A stretch of 64,000 nt of DNA, from contig JACPPI010000018.1 of the NCBI GenBank assembly GCA_016190985.1, positions 62,001 through 126,000 of the forward strand. Reading direction: 5' to 3'. Shown here in pieces: positions 1-8,054 of this stretch (positions are counted from its first letter, which is position 1; every line of letters starts with the position of its first letter). The notes under the pieces are model-generated. The model had not been told where the DNA came from. It did no database searches and saw only the letters and a program-made list of their open reading frames with translations. Made by a program: the position numbers and the translations under genes. Source of the DNA: Opitutia bacterium (GTDB lineage Bacteria; Verrucomicrobiota; Verrucomicrobiia; Opitutales; Opitutaceae).

Positions 1-426
1 GGCCTGCATGTGCTGGAGGACATCACGGTCATCATGCGGGAGGCGCCGGGTTTCGCGGACTACCTGCGCGGCGCCGTGCTGGTGCCGGTGCCATTGCACC
101 CGAAAAAGCAGCGCAAGCGTCGCTACAACCAGAGCCGGTTGCTGGCCGAGTGCGCCGCGCAGGCGGCCGACGGACAGGCCCGCGTGGAGGAATTGCTCTG
201 CCGGGTCGCGCACACCGAATCGCAAACGCACTACGACCGCGCCGCGCGCCAGCTTAACCTGAAAAATGCCTTTGCTTTGGCCCCGGGCGCCACCATTAAT
301 CCGGCCCAACGTTACGTGCTCGTCGATGATGTTTTCACAACCGGTTCCACTCTCAATGCCTGCGCCACGGTCCTCCGCCGGGGCGGCGCGCTGAACCTCG
401 ACGTCGTCACCTTCGGCCACGGCTAA
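1..426 (+). CDS. ComF family phosphoribosyltransferase (5' end outside window)
   Basis: The reading frame is open from base 1, so only the C-terminal ~141 residues are seen. The PRPP-binding motif VLVDDVFTTGST (bases 316-351) is intact, and a basic segment KKQRKRRYNQSR lies upstream of it, as in ComF/GntX proteins. The family resembles purine phosphoribosyltransferases and is tied to DNA uptake in naturally competent bacteria, though the reaction is unsettled. The stop lies 3 bp before the accD start, so the two are probably co-transcribed. Family assignment is secure; the cellular role is not. Confidence 0.85.
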   Translation, partial: GLHVLEDITVIMREAPGFADYLRGAVLVPVPLHPKKQRKRRYNQSRLLAECAAQAADGQARVEELLCRVAHTESQTHYDRAARQLNLKNAFALAPGATINPAQRYVLVDDVFTTGSTLNACATVLRRGGALNLDVVTFGHG

Positions 427-429
427 ACC

Positions 430-1353
430 ATGACCCATTTCGCCAAACCACGGCTGCCGTCCGCCAAGACGGGCGGCGGCAGGAAAAAGAACAAGATCAC
501 CACCGAGGGGCTCTGGACCAAGTGTCCGGTCTCGGGCGAGATCATCTTCAACAAGGATATGGAGGCCAACCTCATGGTCGTGCCCAAGAGCGGCCATCAT
601 TTCCCGATCGGCTGCCGCGAGCGCATCAGGAGCATGGTCGACACCGACACCTTCGAGGAGTTCGACGCCAACGTGAAGTCGGCCGACCCGCTGAAGTTCG
701 TCGATTCCGCCGCCTATCCCGACCGCATCAAGCGCTACGAAAAGGAAAGCGGCCTGCCCGAGGCGGTCATCTGCGGCCTGGCGAAGATCGACGGCATAGC
801 CGTTTCGCTCGCGGTGATGGACTTTCGCTTTTGCGGCGGCGCCATGGGCGCGGCGGTCGGCGAGAAGATCACCCGCGCCGTCGAGCGCGCGCTGAAGCAC
901 AAGACCCCGTGCATCATCGTCAGCTCGTCCGGCGGGGCGCGCATGCAGGAGGGCATCTTCAGCCTCATGCAGATGGCCAAGACCAGCGCGGCGCTCGGCC
1001 GCCTGGCCCAGGCCAGGCTGCTGTTCATCTCGATCCTCACTTACCCGACCACGGGCGGCGTGACCGCCAGCTTCGCGACGCTGGGCGACATCATCCTCGC
1101 CGAGCCGGGCGCGCTCATCGGCTTTGCCGGCGCCCGCGTGATCAAGGAGACCACCAAACAGACGCTGCCGCCCGGGTTCCAGACCGCGGAGTTCCTGCTC
1201 AAGCACGGGCTCATCGACCAGATTGTCAGCCGCCTGGAGATGCGGGACCGCCTGACCAGCCTGCTGCAGGCCCTGCAGGCGCACAAATACCATCCGCACA
1301 AGGTGCCGACGGCGGCGCCGTTTCCCCCGGCGGTCGCGGCCACGGCCGGCTGA
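430..1353 (+). CDS. accD: Acetyl-CoA carboxylase carboxyltransferase subunit beta, zinc-ribbon cysteines degenerate
   Basis: Beta subunit of the carboxyltransferase that moves the carboxyl group from biotin to acetyl-CoA to make malonyl-CoA for fatty acid synthesis. The 307 residues match family length. The crotonase-like core is clear, with SSSGGARMQEG and the LTYPTTGGVTASFA stretch. The N-terminal zinc ribbon is odd: where the E. coli protein has four cysteines in two CxxC pairs, this one has Cys32, Ser35, Val51 and Ser54 at the same spacing, so three of four zinc ligands are missing. The ATG follows the ComF stop by 3 bp. The alpha subunit is not in the window. Confidence 0.95.
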   Translation: MTHFAKPRLPSAKTGGGRKKNKITTEGLWTKCPVSGEIIFNKDMEANLMVVPKSGHHFPIGCRERIRSMVDTDTFEEFDANVKSADPLKFVDSAAYPDRIKRYEKESGLPEAVICGLAKIDGIAVSLAVMDFRFCGGAMGAAVGEKITRAVERALKHKTPCIIVSSSGGARMQEGIFSLMQMAKTSAALGRLAQARLLFISILTYPTTGGVTASFATLGDIILAEPGALIGFAGARVIKETTKQTLPPGFQTAEFLLKHGLIDQIVSRLEMRDRLTSLLQALQAHKYHPHKVPTAAPFPPAVAATAG

Positions 1354-1372
1354 GAAAGTCCTGGCTTTTGGC

Positions 1373-1533
1373 CACGGATGGCACGGGCTGACACGGATCA
1401 TTTGCCGTGACCTGTCATCCTCAGCGCCGCGAAGGATCCAGAATGACTCCCGCGAACGCATATCATGCTGGATTCTTCGCGGGGCTGAGAATGACAATCA
1501 ACGGATATTTCCTCCCCATCCGTGAAATCCGTG
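1373..1533. repeat. Nested inverted repeat between accD and folC (CACGGAT arms outside, 28-bp arms inside)
   Basis: The outer layer has CACGGAT at 1373-1379 and 1392-1398, answered by ATCCGTG at 1518-1524 and 1527-1533. Inside it lies a 28-bp inverted repeat: the left arm (1414-1441) starts GTCATCCTCAGC and the right arm (1468-1495) ends GCTGAGAATGAC, with 25 of 28 positions complementary. The folC start codon (GTG, 1522) lies inside the right outer arm. A related GTCATCCTCAGC sequence recurs near 7967. The repeat could fold in RNA as a long stem; no poly-T tract follows, so it is not a clear terminator. Confidence 0.75.
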
Positions 1534-2832
1534 GCTAAAGAAATATCCGATTACACCGCGGTCACCGCATACCTGTATTCCCTCAAGGCGGGCGGGGTGA
1601 AATTCGGCATCGACCGGATGCGGCGCCTCGCCGCCGCCCTCGGGCATCCCGAGCGCAGCTATCCGGTGATCCATGTCGCCGGCACCAACGGCAAGGGCTC
1701 GGTCTCGGCCATGCTTGACGCCATCCTGCGCGCCGCCGGCTGGCGCACCGGGCTCTACACCTCGCCGCACCTGGTGAAGCTCGGCGAGCGCGTCCAGGTG
1801 GACCGCCGCCTGCTCACCGAGGCGGAGATCGCGGCCTACGTGCACGAGCTCCGGCCGCTCGCGGCGCAGGCCGCCGCCGGCGCGGCCGATGAGCACGCGA
1901 CTTTCTTTGAGTTCATGACGGCGATGGCGTTCCTGCAATTCCAGCGGCAGCAGGTCGACATCGCCATCGTCGAGGTCGGCCTGGGCGGCCGACTCGACGC
2001 GACCAATGTCGTGCAGCCCGAGATCACGGTCATCACCTCCATCGGCCTCGACCACGTCGCCGAGCTGGGCGGCACGGTCGAGCTGATCGCCCGTGAGAAA
2101 GCCGGCATCATCAAACCCGGCCGGCCGGTGGTCATCGGGCGGGTGCCCCCGGAGGCGGAGCGCGTGATCCGCGAGGTCGCGGCCGGTGTCGGAGCGCCGG
2201 CTCACTCCGTCCGCCTGGAGTTCGGAGAAGAGCTGAACGCCTATCCCTCGACCAACCTCGCGGGCGATTACCAACGGTGGAACGCCGCCACCGCCACGCT
2301 CACGGCGCGGTTGCTGCCGGCGAAATGGAAACTCACCGAAGCGACTGTTGCGCGAGGCCTGCGGTCGGTGAACTGGCCCGGCCGGTGGCAGCGCACGACG
2401 CTCGGCGGCCGCCCGCTCATCCTCGATGCCTCGCACAATCCCGAGGGCGCGCAGGTGCTGGAGCGGAATCTGCAGCAGCTCGTCGCGGAGACCGGCCGCC
2501 AGCCGGTGGTCATTGCGGGTGCGCTGGGCGAGTTCCGGGCCCGGGCGCTGCTTGAGGTGGTCTGTCGATATGCCCGGGAAATCCATCTCGTCACGCCGCT
2601 TCAGGCCCGGGCGAGCAGCTTTGAGGAGCTGCTTGCCCTGGTGCCGGAACCACAGCGCGCGTTGGTGCATCGCGGCACGGTGGCGCAGCTGTTTCCCGAT
2701 GCCCGCACCTGCGCCGTGGGGGATCCGGGCGACACCGTGGTCGTCACCGGTTCGATCTACCTGCTCGGCGAGGTGCTGGAGCGCGTCGAACCCGGCCGCG
2801 GCGCGGGCGAGGGCAAGCTGCAGGATTTCTGA
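1522..2832 (+). CDS. folC: Bifunctional folylpolyglutamate synthase / dihydrofolate synthase
   Basis: ATP-dependent Mur-ligase-like enzyme that adds glutamate to dihydropteroate or folates in the cytoplasm. The P-loop GTNGKGS is at residues 54-60, followed by the family's TSPHL segment and the EVGLGGRLDATN motif; a C-terminal domain begins near DASHNPEGA. The 436 residues are typical. The start is GTG at 1522, inside a dispersed repeat, with no good ribosome site, so a slightly later start is possible. The pairing of folC downstream of accD is common in bacteria. Confidence 0.93.
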   Translation: MKSVAKEISDYTAVTAYLYSLKAGGVKFGIDRMRRLAAALGHPERSYPVIHVAGTNGKGSVSAMLDAILRAAGWRTGLYTSPHLVKLGERVQVDRRLLTEAEIAAYVHELRPLAAQAAAGAADEHATFFEFMTAMAFLQFQRQQVDIAIVEVGLGGRLDATNVVQPEITVITSIGLDHVAELGGTVELIAREKAGIIKPGRPVVIGRVPPEAERVIREVAAGVGAPAHSVRLEFGEELNAYPSTNLAGDYQRWNAATATLTARLLPAKWKLTEATVARGLRSVNWPGRWQRTTLGGRPLILDASHNPEGAQVLERNLQQLVAETGRQPVVIAGALGEFRARALLEVVCRYAREIHLVTPLQARASSFEELLALVPEPQRALVHRGTVAQLFPDARTCAVGDPGDTVVVTGSIYLLGEVLERVEPGRGAGEGKLQDF

Positions 2833-2889
2833 GCGGCGCACTGCGCGCTTGTTTCCCGGAGGTTCCGCTGCAAGCGTCGGACACAGCTG

Positions 2890-3891
2890 ATGCAACCCCG
2901 CCCGTCATTCGCCAAGGCTTTCAAGGGCAGGCGCGTGCTCATCACCGGCGGCCTCGGCTTCATCGGCTCCAACCTCGCCCGAGCGCTGGTGGCCCTCGGC
3001 GCCCGGGTCACGATCCTCGACAGCCTCATCCCGGAATACGGCGGCAACCGCCGCAACCTGCACGGTCTCGGGCGCCAGGTGGCCGTCCACATCGCCGACG
3101 TGCGCGACCGGCCCAGCCTGCCGGAATTCCTGCGCGGGCAGCATTTCCTTTTCAATCTCGCCGGGCAGACGAGCCACATGGACTCGATGACCGACCCCGA
3201 GACCGACCTCGAGATCAACTGCCGCGCGCAGCTCACGCTGCTTGAAGCCTGCCGCAAGCACAACCCCGGCATCCGCGTCGTGTTCGCCAGCACCCGCCAG
3301 ATCTACGGCCGCCCGGACTACCTGCCGGTGGACGAGAAGCACCCTTTGCGACCGGTCGACGTCAACGGCATCAACAAGCTCGCCGGCGAGGAATACCATC
3401 TGCTCTACAGCGGGGTCCATGGCATCCGCAGCACCGTGCTGCGGCTGACCAACACCATCGGCCCGCGCATGCGGGTGAAGGACGCCCGCCAGACCTTTGT
3501 CGGCGTCTGGATCCGCCAGATCCTCGAAGGCAAACCCGTCGAGGTCTGGGGCGGCGACCAGTTGCGCGACTTCACCTACGTGGACGACGCCGTCGAGGCG
3601 TTCCTGCTTGCCGCCACACACCCCAAGGCTGTGGGCGGGGTCTTCAATCTCGGCGGCATGGGTCGCGTCAGTCTGCGTGGCCTGGCGAAAACCCTCGTGG
3701 CCGTGGCCGGGCAGGGGAGCTACGCCATGAAAGCCTTTCCCGCCGACCGGAAGAAGATCGACATCGGCAACTACTATTCCGACTGCCGCCTCATCGCGCA
3801 AAAGCTCGGCTGGAAACCGCGCACGACCATCCGGCAGGCGCTGGCCCGCACCGTGGAATACTACCGTCAGGAGTTGCCGTATTACCTCTGA
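2890..3891 (+). CDS. NAD-dependent epimerase/dehydratase (extended SDR), catalytic Tyr replaced by Asn
   Basis: Sugar-nucleotide modifying protein of the extended short-chain dehydrogenase family. The Rossmann motif GGLGFIGS is at residues 20-27, and the FTYVDDAVEAF segment is typical of UDP-sugar epimerases. The usual YxxxK active site reads NGINK, with Asn159 where the catalytic Tyr should be and Lys163 kept. Either chemistry is altered or the protein belongs to a subfamily with a displaced Tyr (Tyr169 lies nearby). It precedes a DegT aminotransferase, suggesting the pair makes an amino or deoxy sugar. Substrate unknown. Confidence 0.85.
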   Translation: MQPRPSFAKAFKGRRVLITGGLGFIGSNLARALVALGARVTILDSLIPEYGGNRRNLHGLGRQVAVHIADVRDRPSLPEFLRGQHFLFNLAGQTSHMDSMTDPETDLEINCRAQLTLLEACRKHNPGIRVVFASTRQIYGRPDYLPVDEKHPLRPVDVNGINKLAGEEYHLLYSGVHGIRSTVLRLTNTIGPRMRVKDARQTFVGVWIRQILEGKPVEVWGGDQLRDFTYVDDAVEAFLLAATHPKAVGGVFNLGGMGRVSLRGLAKTLVAVAGQGSYAMKAFPADRKKIDIGNYYSDCRLIAQKLGWKPRTTIRQALARTVEYYRQELPYYL

Positions 3892-3898
3892 ATTTGAA

Positions 3899-3976
3899 CG
3901 CGGAGATCACGGAGACGGCGGAGGTTTTAATGAAAACAGGTTGGATTTCTCCGCGATCTCTGCGACCTCTGTGTCA
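3899..3976. repeat. Dispersed CGGAG / CTCTG repeat cluster between epimerase and aminotransferase
   Basis: The left part (3899-3924) has short units of the form CGGAGAT, CGGAGAC and CGGAGG. The right part (about 3949-3976) has the opposite orientation: CTCCGCG, CTCTGCG, CCTCTGTG. Related right-hand units occur at 25917-25950, 28234-28255 and 62911-62936, always just before a start codon. It is a dispersed intergenic repeat of unknown function. Confidence 0.65.
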
Positions 3977-3984
3977 AATCTGCC

Positions 3985-5121
3985 GTGATTAAAATCCTTC
4001 CCGCTGACCCCAAGGCCGCCTACCTCGCCGCGCAGGCCGACATCGACGCCGCCATCAAACGCGTGATGCTGAGCGGGCACTACGTCCTCGGGCCCGAGTT
4101 GGACGCCTTCGAGAAGGAATTCTCCGCCTGGCTCGGCACCGCCGGCGCGGTCGGCGTGGCCAACGGCACCGACGCCATCGAGCTGGCGCTGCTCGCCGCC
4201 GGCATTGGGCCCGGCGACAAGGTTGTCACCGTCGCCAACACCGTGACGGCGACCGTCTCGGCCATCGTCGCCACCGGCGCCAAGCCCGTGTTCGTGGACA
4301 TCGAGCCCGGCACGATGCTCATGGATGTGACCGCGCTCGAGACCATGCTCGCCACCCTGCGCGACCCGAAGATCAAGGCCGTCGTGCCGGTGCACCTCTA
4401 CGGCCAGGCGGTGGACATGCCGCGCCTCATGGAAATCACCGGACGACACAATCTCTTCGTCATGGAGGATTGCGCGCAAGCCCACGGCTCCCTGGTCGGC
4501 GGGAAAATGGCCGGCACCTGGGGTTCGCTTGCGTCGTTCAGTTTTTATCCGACGAAAAACATCGGGGCCTTTGGCGACGCCGGTGCCGTCACGGGCCGCG
4601 ACACCGCGCTGCTGGAGAAAGTGCGGCTGCTGCGCCAATACGGCTGGCGGAAACGCTACGTGAGCGACCACCACGGCCGCAACAGCCGGCTCGACGAGTT
4701 GCAGGCCGCGATCCTCCGGGTGCAGCTGGCCCGGATCGAGGCCGGCAACCGCCGCCGCGACGAGATCGCCCGGCACTATCTCACGGCGCTCAAGGACACC
4801 CCGCTCAAGCTCCCAGCCCTCGCCGAGGGCCGCACGCACACCTGGCATCAATTCGTGGTCCGCACCACGCGGCGCGACGAGTTGCAGACGCACCTGGCGA
4901 GGAAGGACATCGTCTGCGGCGTGCTTTACCCGATGCCGATCCACCGCCAGCCGGCGTATCACGACGCCTCGCTCTCCCTGCCCCACACCGAGCAAGCCTG
5001 CGCCGAGGTGCTGTCCCTGCCGCTGCACCCCGGCCTAAAGGACGAGGACGTTGCCCGGGTGGTCCGGGAGATAAGTGCCTTGCTCACGGCGGCCAATGGT
5101 CGGACAGTTCCCGGCAGTTGA
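3985..5121 (+). CDS. DegT/DnrJ/EryC1/StrS-type sugar aminotransferase
   Basis: PLP-dependent aminotransferase that converts keto-sugar nucleotides to amino sugars. The 378 residues match the family. The NGTDAIELAL segment, the EDCAQAHGS motif and the PLP-binding lysine Lys191 in the FYPTKNIGAFGDAG stretch are all present, as is the substrate-side motif HGRNSRLDELQAAIL. The start is GTG at 3985, right after a repeat. It probably works with the epimerase upstream. A diverged copy of its 3' end reappears at 5657-5755 beyond a small HTH gene. Confidence 0.92.
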   Translation: MIKILPADPKAAYLAAQADIDAAIKRVMLSGHYVLGPELDAFEKEFSAWLGTAGAVGVANGTDAIELALLAAGIGPGDKVVTVANTVTATVSAIVATGAKPVFVDIEPGTMLMDVTALETMLATLRDPKIKAVVPVHLYGQAVDMPRLMEITGRHNLFVMEDCAQAHGSLVGGKMAGTWGSLASFSFYPTKNIGAFGDAGAVTGRDTALLEKVRLLRQYGWRKRYVSDHHGRNSRLDELQAAILRVQLARIEAGNRRRDEIARHYLTALKDTPLKLPALAEGRTHTWHQFVVRTTRRDELQTHLARKDIVCGVLYPMPIHRQPAYHDASLSLPHTEQACAEVLSLPLHPGLKDEDVARVVREISALLTAANGRTVPGS

Positions 5122-5153
5122 CCTGGAATATTTGTAATCTATTATATTACAAA
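5118..5153 (+). promoter_or_regulatory. Promoter with 23-bp palindromic operator for the HTH gene
   Basis: A -35 box TTGACC (5118-5123) and a -10 box TATTAT (5140-5145) are spaced by 16 bases. A palindrome with arms TTTGTAAT and ATTACAAA (5131-5153) covers the -10 box. Placement suggests autorepression by the HTH protein that starts at 5160. The -35 box overlaps the stop region of the aminotransferase gene. Confidence 0.7.
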
Positions 5154-5159
5154 ATAACG

Positions 5160-5591
5160 ATGCCTACCCTGCGCCAAGCCGTCTACGGACCGACGCCAAT
5201 GCCGTTCGCCTTGGTCGAGGACCTGATAGACGCAGCCACCGAGGCCGCCCACAAGTTGCGGCAGAAGCCGATCCGTCCGGATGAGTCCGGACGCAACCTG
5301 ACACTGCGGCCTGGCCCGGACACGCCGCTGTGGAACGAGCTGGTCCGCCAGGTGCGGCCGTATCTCCGCAAGCGAGGCAGCAAGGCGCAATTGGCGCGTC
5401 TGCTGGCATTGCCGCGCCAGCGCCTGCACGCCGGCCTCAAGGCGGGGTCCGCCTGCCTCGATGCGGAACGCACGCTGCTCCTTATCGGCTGGCTGGGTTT
5501 CTTCCAACGGGGCGGCGAGCTTTCGCCCTCCGTCCGCTCTGGACGCCCGCGACTCAAGAAGGAGGGCCGGTCGCACCCCGGAAACTTGTAA
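5160..5591 (+). CDS. Small putative helix-turn-helix protein, flanked by direct repeats
   Basis: A 143-residue protein beginning MPTLRQAVYG. I do not recognise a named family for the N-terminal half. The second half has a segment KAQLARLLALPRQRLH, followed by a helix ending LLIGWL, which resembles an XRE-type helix-turn-helix; the tail is basic. Identical 22-bp copies of a TTGTAAT...ATTACAAA palindrome lie at its promoter (5132-5153) and across its stop codon (5586-5607). The gene sits between an intact aminotransferase gene and a duplicated fragment of that gene's 3' end, so it looks like an inserted cassette. DNA-binding role inferred. Confidence 0.65.
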   Translation: MPTLRQAVYGPTPMPFALVEDLIDAATEAAHKLRQKPIRPDESGRNLTLRPGPDTPLWNELVRQVRPYLRKRGSKAQLARLLALPRQRLHAGLKAGSACLDAERTLLLIGWLGFFQRGGELSPSVRSGRPRLKKEGRSHPGNL

Positions 5592-5607
5592 TCTATTATA
5601 TTACAAA
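5586..5607. repeat. Second copy of the TTGTAAT...ATTACAA palindrome
   Basis: This is an exact 22-bp copy of the sequence at 5132-5153. The stop codon TAA of the HTH gene (5589-5591) lies within it. The two copies are in direct orientation 454 bp apart and bracket the HTH gene, so they may be cassette borders as well as binding sites. Confidence 0.8.
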
Positions 5608-5656
5608 TTTCTGGGGTGTAGTCGGAGAAAGCGGAGGGGAGCGCTGGGGGATTTCC

Positions 5657-5755
5657 GGCAGCCGGCGTATCACGACGCCTCGTTGTCGCTGCCGCAGACC
5701 GAGCAGGCCTGCGCCGAAGTCCTTGCGCTGCCGCTGCACCCCGGCCTGTCCGGCG
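5657..5755 (+). pseudogene. Duplicated 3' fragment of the DegT aminotransferase gene
   Basis: The translation QPAYHDASLSLP... matches the aminotransferase from its QPAYHDASLSLP segment (near base 4946) to LPLHPGL, after which similarity is lost in a Gly-rich run. At the DNA level the two copies differ at scattered positions, so this is a diverged copy and not a recent exact duplication. It has no start and lacks the catalytic domain. Confidence 0.8.
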
Positions 5756-5989
5756 GCGGCGGCGCGAGTTGTCGCGGTAGGGGCGCATCTCACTTTTTTG
5801 CAAAATCGGAGTAGTCAGCCGGGTTCCCCCTTGTGGGGCTCCCTCGGGGGCTGCAAAAAACTGCGAGGCGCCCTCTCGGAAGTGAAGGCGTTCTTTAGGC
5901 TGGCCTGACTGAGCCTCGGCCTTTGGGCTCAACCGGCAGCTGAAACTCCAGACCGTCACGGAGCGCCCCAAGCGCCGACTCTCGAAACC
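5756..5989. other. Non-coding stretch before queD with hairpins
   Basis: No credible gene is seen here. The stretch holds a GC-rich segment with several possible stems, for example TGAGCC pairing with GGCTCA around 5908-5931. The style is that of dispersed intergenic repeats. I looked for a queuosine-type riboswitch before queD and could not build one. Confidence 0.5.
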
Positions 5990-6337
5990 ATGAAATACAC
6001 CGTCTCCAAACGCTTCTCCTTCGAAGCCGCGCATTCCCTGCCCCACCTTCCCGAAGGGCACAAATGCCGCAACCTCCACGGGCACTCCTACGTGGTCGAG
6101 GTTTTCTGCTCGGGGCCGCTGGACGAGCGGGGTTTCGTGGTGGATTTCGCCGATATCAGCGCGGCCATGAAGCCGATCATCGACCGGCTCGACCACCGGA
6201 ACATCAACGAAATCCTGCCGTGCCCGACGACGGCCGAAAATCTCGGCGCTTGGATCCTGACCCAGCTCACCACCCTGCCAGTATCGCGGGTGGATGTGCA
6301 CGAGACCGCTCTGACCTGCGCGCGGGTGGAGCGATGA
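5990..6337 (+). CDS. queD: 6-carboxy-5,6,7,8-tetrahydropterin synthase
   Basis: Zinc enzyme of the PTPS/QueD family that makes 6-carboxytetrahydropterin, an early step of queuosine/7-deazaguanine synthesis. It has 115 residues. Predicted zinc ligands are His15 (FEAAHSL), His30 and His32 (HGHSY); the catalytic Cys26 lies in CRNLHGH; Asp68-His69 sits in LDHRNIN; PTTAEN and Glu105 complete the pterin site. It is monocistronic and convergent with purA, with a 33-bp gap. QueD is preferred over eukaryotic-type PTPS because of the compact length and motif set. Confidence 0.92.
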   Translation: MKYTVSKRFSFEAAHSLPHLPEGHKCRNLHGHSYVVEVFCSGPLDERGFVVDFADISAAMKPIIDRLDHRNINEILPCPTTAENLGAWILTQLTTLPVSRVDVHETALTCARVER

Positions 6338-6370
6338 GCGAAGGGGTTCTTTCCTTCCCGGTCATGTAGT

Positions 6371-7903
6371 TCAAACCAACTTGATCAAGTCGGCGGTGGC
6401 GGGGACGTCCTTGATGATCTGCGAGGGGAGCGGGCCGACGCCGAGGTAGCGGAGATTGGGCAGCACGGCGGGTCCCACAGCCGCGGGATCGGGATAGGCG
6501 ACCTCGATGAGGCTGCGGACCATCGCGGCGGTGTAGCGCTGGGCGTTCTTTGGCAGGTCGGCGAACTTGCGGATGCCGGTCAGGTCCTCCGTCCAGCCGG
6601 GATGTTTGGAATAGACGGGCCGGAGCGCGCGGCGGATGGCCTCGTTGCGCGGCACGTGGCCGTAGCGGCGGCCGTTGTCGTCCTCGTAGGCGGTGCAGAT
6701 GAGCAGCTCGGGCGCGCCGGTGAGGGCGTCAATTTTGTTGATCATCAGGTCCTGGAAGCCGCCGTAACGGAGGGCGTCGCCCTTTTCCACGGCGTCATAC
6801 CAGCCGACCATGCGCTGGCGGCCGGTGACGGTGCCGAACTCGATTTTTTTCAACTGCTGGCAGACCGGCAGCGCCTCGTCCATCTGCGTGAGGAAGGTGT
6901 GGGTGCCGACCTTGGTGTCGTAGGCCTTGGCGACGGCGAAGGTGTGGATCGGCTGCACGGGAATGCCGGCGCTTTCGAAGAACTCGGGCGTGAAGGTGTG
7001 CGAGGCCGTGACGTTGGGCGCGAAGCCGTGGCGCTTGTCGAGCCAGTAGGCCTGGCCGAACTCGCCGACGATGGAGCGGCCGGCGGCCAGCTCGCGCAGC
7101 ACCAGCTCGCGCACCTCGCCGATGTTCTTCTTCAACTGCTGGCCGGCGTCCCAGTAGACCGACGTGAGCTTCGCGACATCAAGGGTGAACGGCGCCGGGC
7201 CCTTGAACTGGGCGAGATCAAACTCCGCCTTGGTGAACAGACCCAGCTCGATCGCCTCGGCGTTGGCCTTCTGCTCGGCGGCGGTGAGTTTTTCGAAAAA
7301 GGCGTCCCACATCTTCGGGTTGACCTGGCAGACGTGCTGGATGGTGCGCAGGACGCGGTCGGCGCGGGCGGCGAGTTTGCGGGCAAAGAAATTCGGGCCG
7401 CCGAGGAAGTCGGCATAGGTGATCTGCCACTGGCCGGTCTCGTCCTGGTAGGCCGGCGTGATGCCGCGGCCGGTGGAGCCGCGTGGCTCCTCCTTGAGCA
7501 CGTTGGCGCGGTAATCCTCCCAGGCGAGGTCGAGCAGGCGGTGCGAAAGGTCGGAGACCATCGCGCGCTCGTCGACGACGAGGCGGGAGAAGATGGCGTG
7601 GCCCTTGTGCTCGAGCGGGCGGCCTTCCCAGAGGATCTTGCGCGGGTCGGCGACGACGCCGGCGCCGATGGCGAGGTGCGGCACGGATTTCACGACGACG
7701 CCAGCGGGGAGGAGGTTGAGCTTGATGCCACCGGCGGTATGGCCGGAGTTGGAGCCGCCGTTGACCTTGAACACCACCGTGACGGCGGCGGGCGTGCTGC
7801 CCAGCTCCTCGATAACCTCGGGGATCAGCCGGCCCTTGCCCTCGTCGCCGAAGGAAATGCCAACATCGGCGATGAGCTGGCTGGTGAAGGGGAGGAGGGA
7901 CAT
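6371..7903 (-). CDS. purA: Adenylosuccinate synthetase, long divergent form
   Basis: GTP-dependent enzyme joining IMP and aspartate in AMP synthesis. It is 510 residues, longer than the usual ~430. Motifs are present in divergent form: SFGDEGKG (Asp20 as catalytic base, where most enzymes read WGDEGKG), GGSNSGHT (His55 as acid) and [10 protein letters not shown] for the IMP loop. A region between about residues 190 and 260, rich in Lys/Glu/Ala, appears to be an insertion. It may be the organism's only PurA or a paralogue; the window cannot decide. The 5' side abuts an AGCTGA-type repeat. Confidence 0.88.
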   Translation of the reverse strand: MSLLPFTSQLIADVGISFGDEGKGRLIPEVIEELGSTPAAVTVVFKVNGGSNSGHTAGGIKLNLLPAGVVVKSVPHLAIGAGVVADPRKILWEGRPLEHKGHAIFSRLVVDERAMVSDLSHRLLDLAWEDYRANVLKEEPRGSTGRGITPAYQDETGQWQITYADFLGGPNFFARKLAARADRVLRTIQHVCQVNPKMWDAFFEKLTAAEQKANAEAIELGLFTKAEFDLAQFKGPAPFTLDVAKLTSVYWDAGQQLKKNIGEVRELVLRELAAGRSIVGEFGQAYWLDKRHGFAPNVTASHTFTPEFFESAGIPVQPIHTFAVAKAYDTKVGTHTFLTQMDEALPVCQQLKKIEFGTVTGRQRMVGWYDAVEKGDALRYGGFQDLMINKIDALTGAPELLICTAYEDDNGRRYGHVPRNEAIRRALRPVYSKHPGWTEDLTGIRKFADLPKNAQRYTAAMVRSLIEVAYPDPAAVGPAVLPNLRYLGVGPLPSQIIKDVPATADLIKLV

Positions 7904-7905
7904 CG

Positions 7906-7939
7906 GAGAGCTGAAAGCTGAGTGCTGAGTGCTGAGTGC
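7906..7939. repeat. Tandem GCTGAGT/GCTGAAA repeat upstream of purA
   Basis: A short array reads AGCTGAAAGCTGAGTGCTG and continues with two more CTGAGTG units. Relatives of this AGCTGA family lie near 22712, 27780, 30197, 48652 and 54526. The 7940-8054 stretch also carries a GTCATCCTCAGC sequence like that before folC. No gene is seen in 7904-8054. Confidence 0.65.
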
Positions 7940-8054
7940 GGCAACGCCAAACCGACTGGCCCCGTGTCATCCTCAGCGGCGCTCCGTGAACGCGGTTGGG
8001 GATCGGCGGTCATAGGCCGCCGCCACAGCATTGAGCCTGCCCCGCCGTGGCGGT

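Noticed and set aside
1498-2895. 465-codon open frame on the minus strand opposite folC, and other long antisense frames (e.g. 12707-15127, 51552-53960)
   Set aside because: They mirror GC-rich coding genes, have no recognisable domains and biased composition (Arg/Gly/Ala/His), so they are shadows.
5756-5989. preQ1-type riboswitch before queD
   Set aside because: An A-run after a stem is present, but I could not form the conserved pseudoknot. The stretch looks like a dispersed repeat.
7906-7939. CRISPR array
   Set aside because: Units are too short (7 bp), without spacers; it is a simple tandem repeat.
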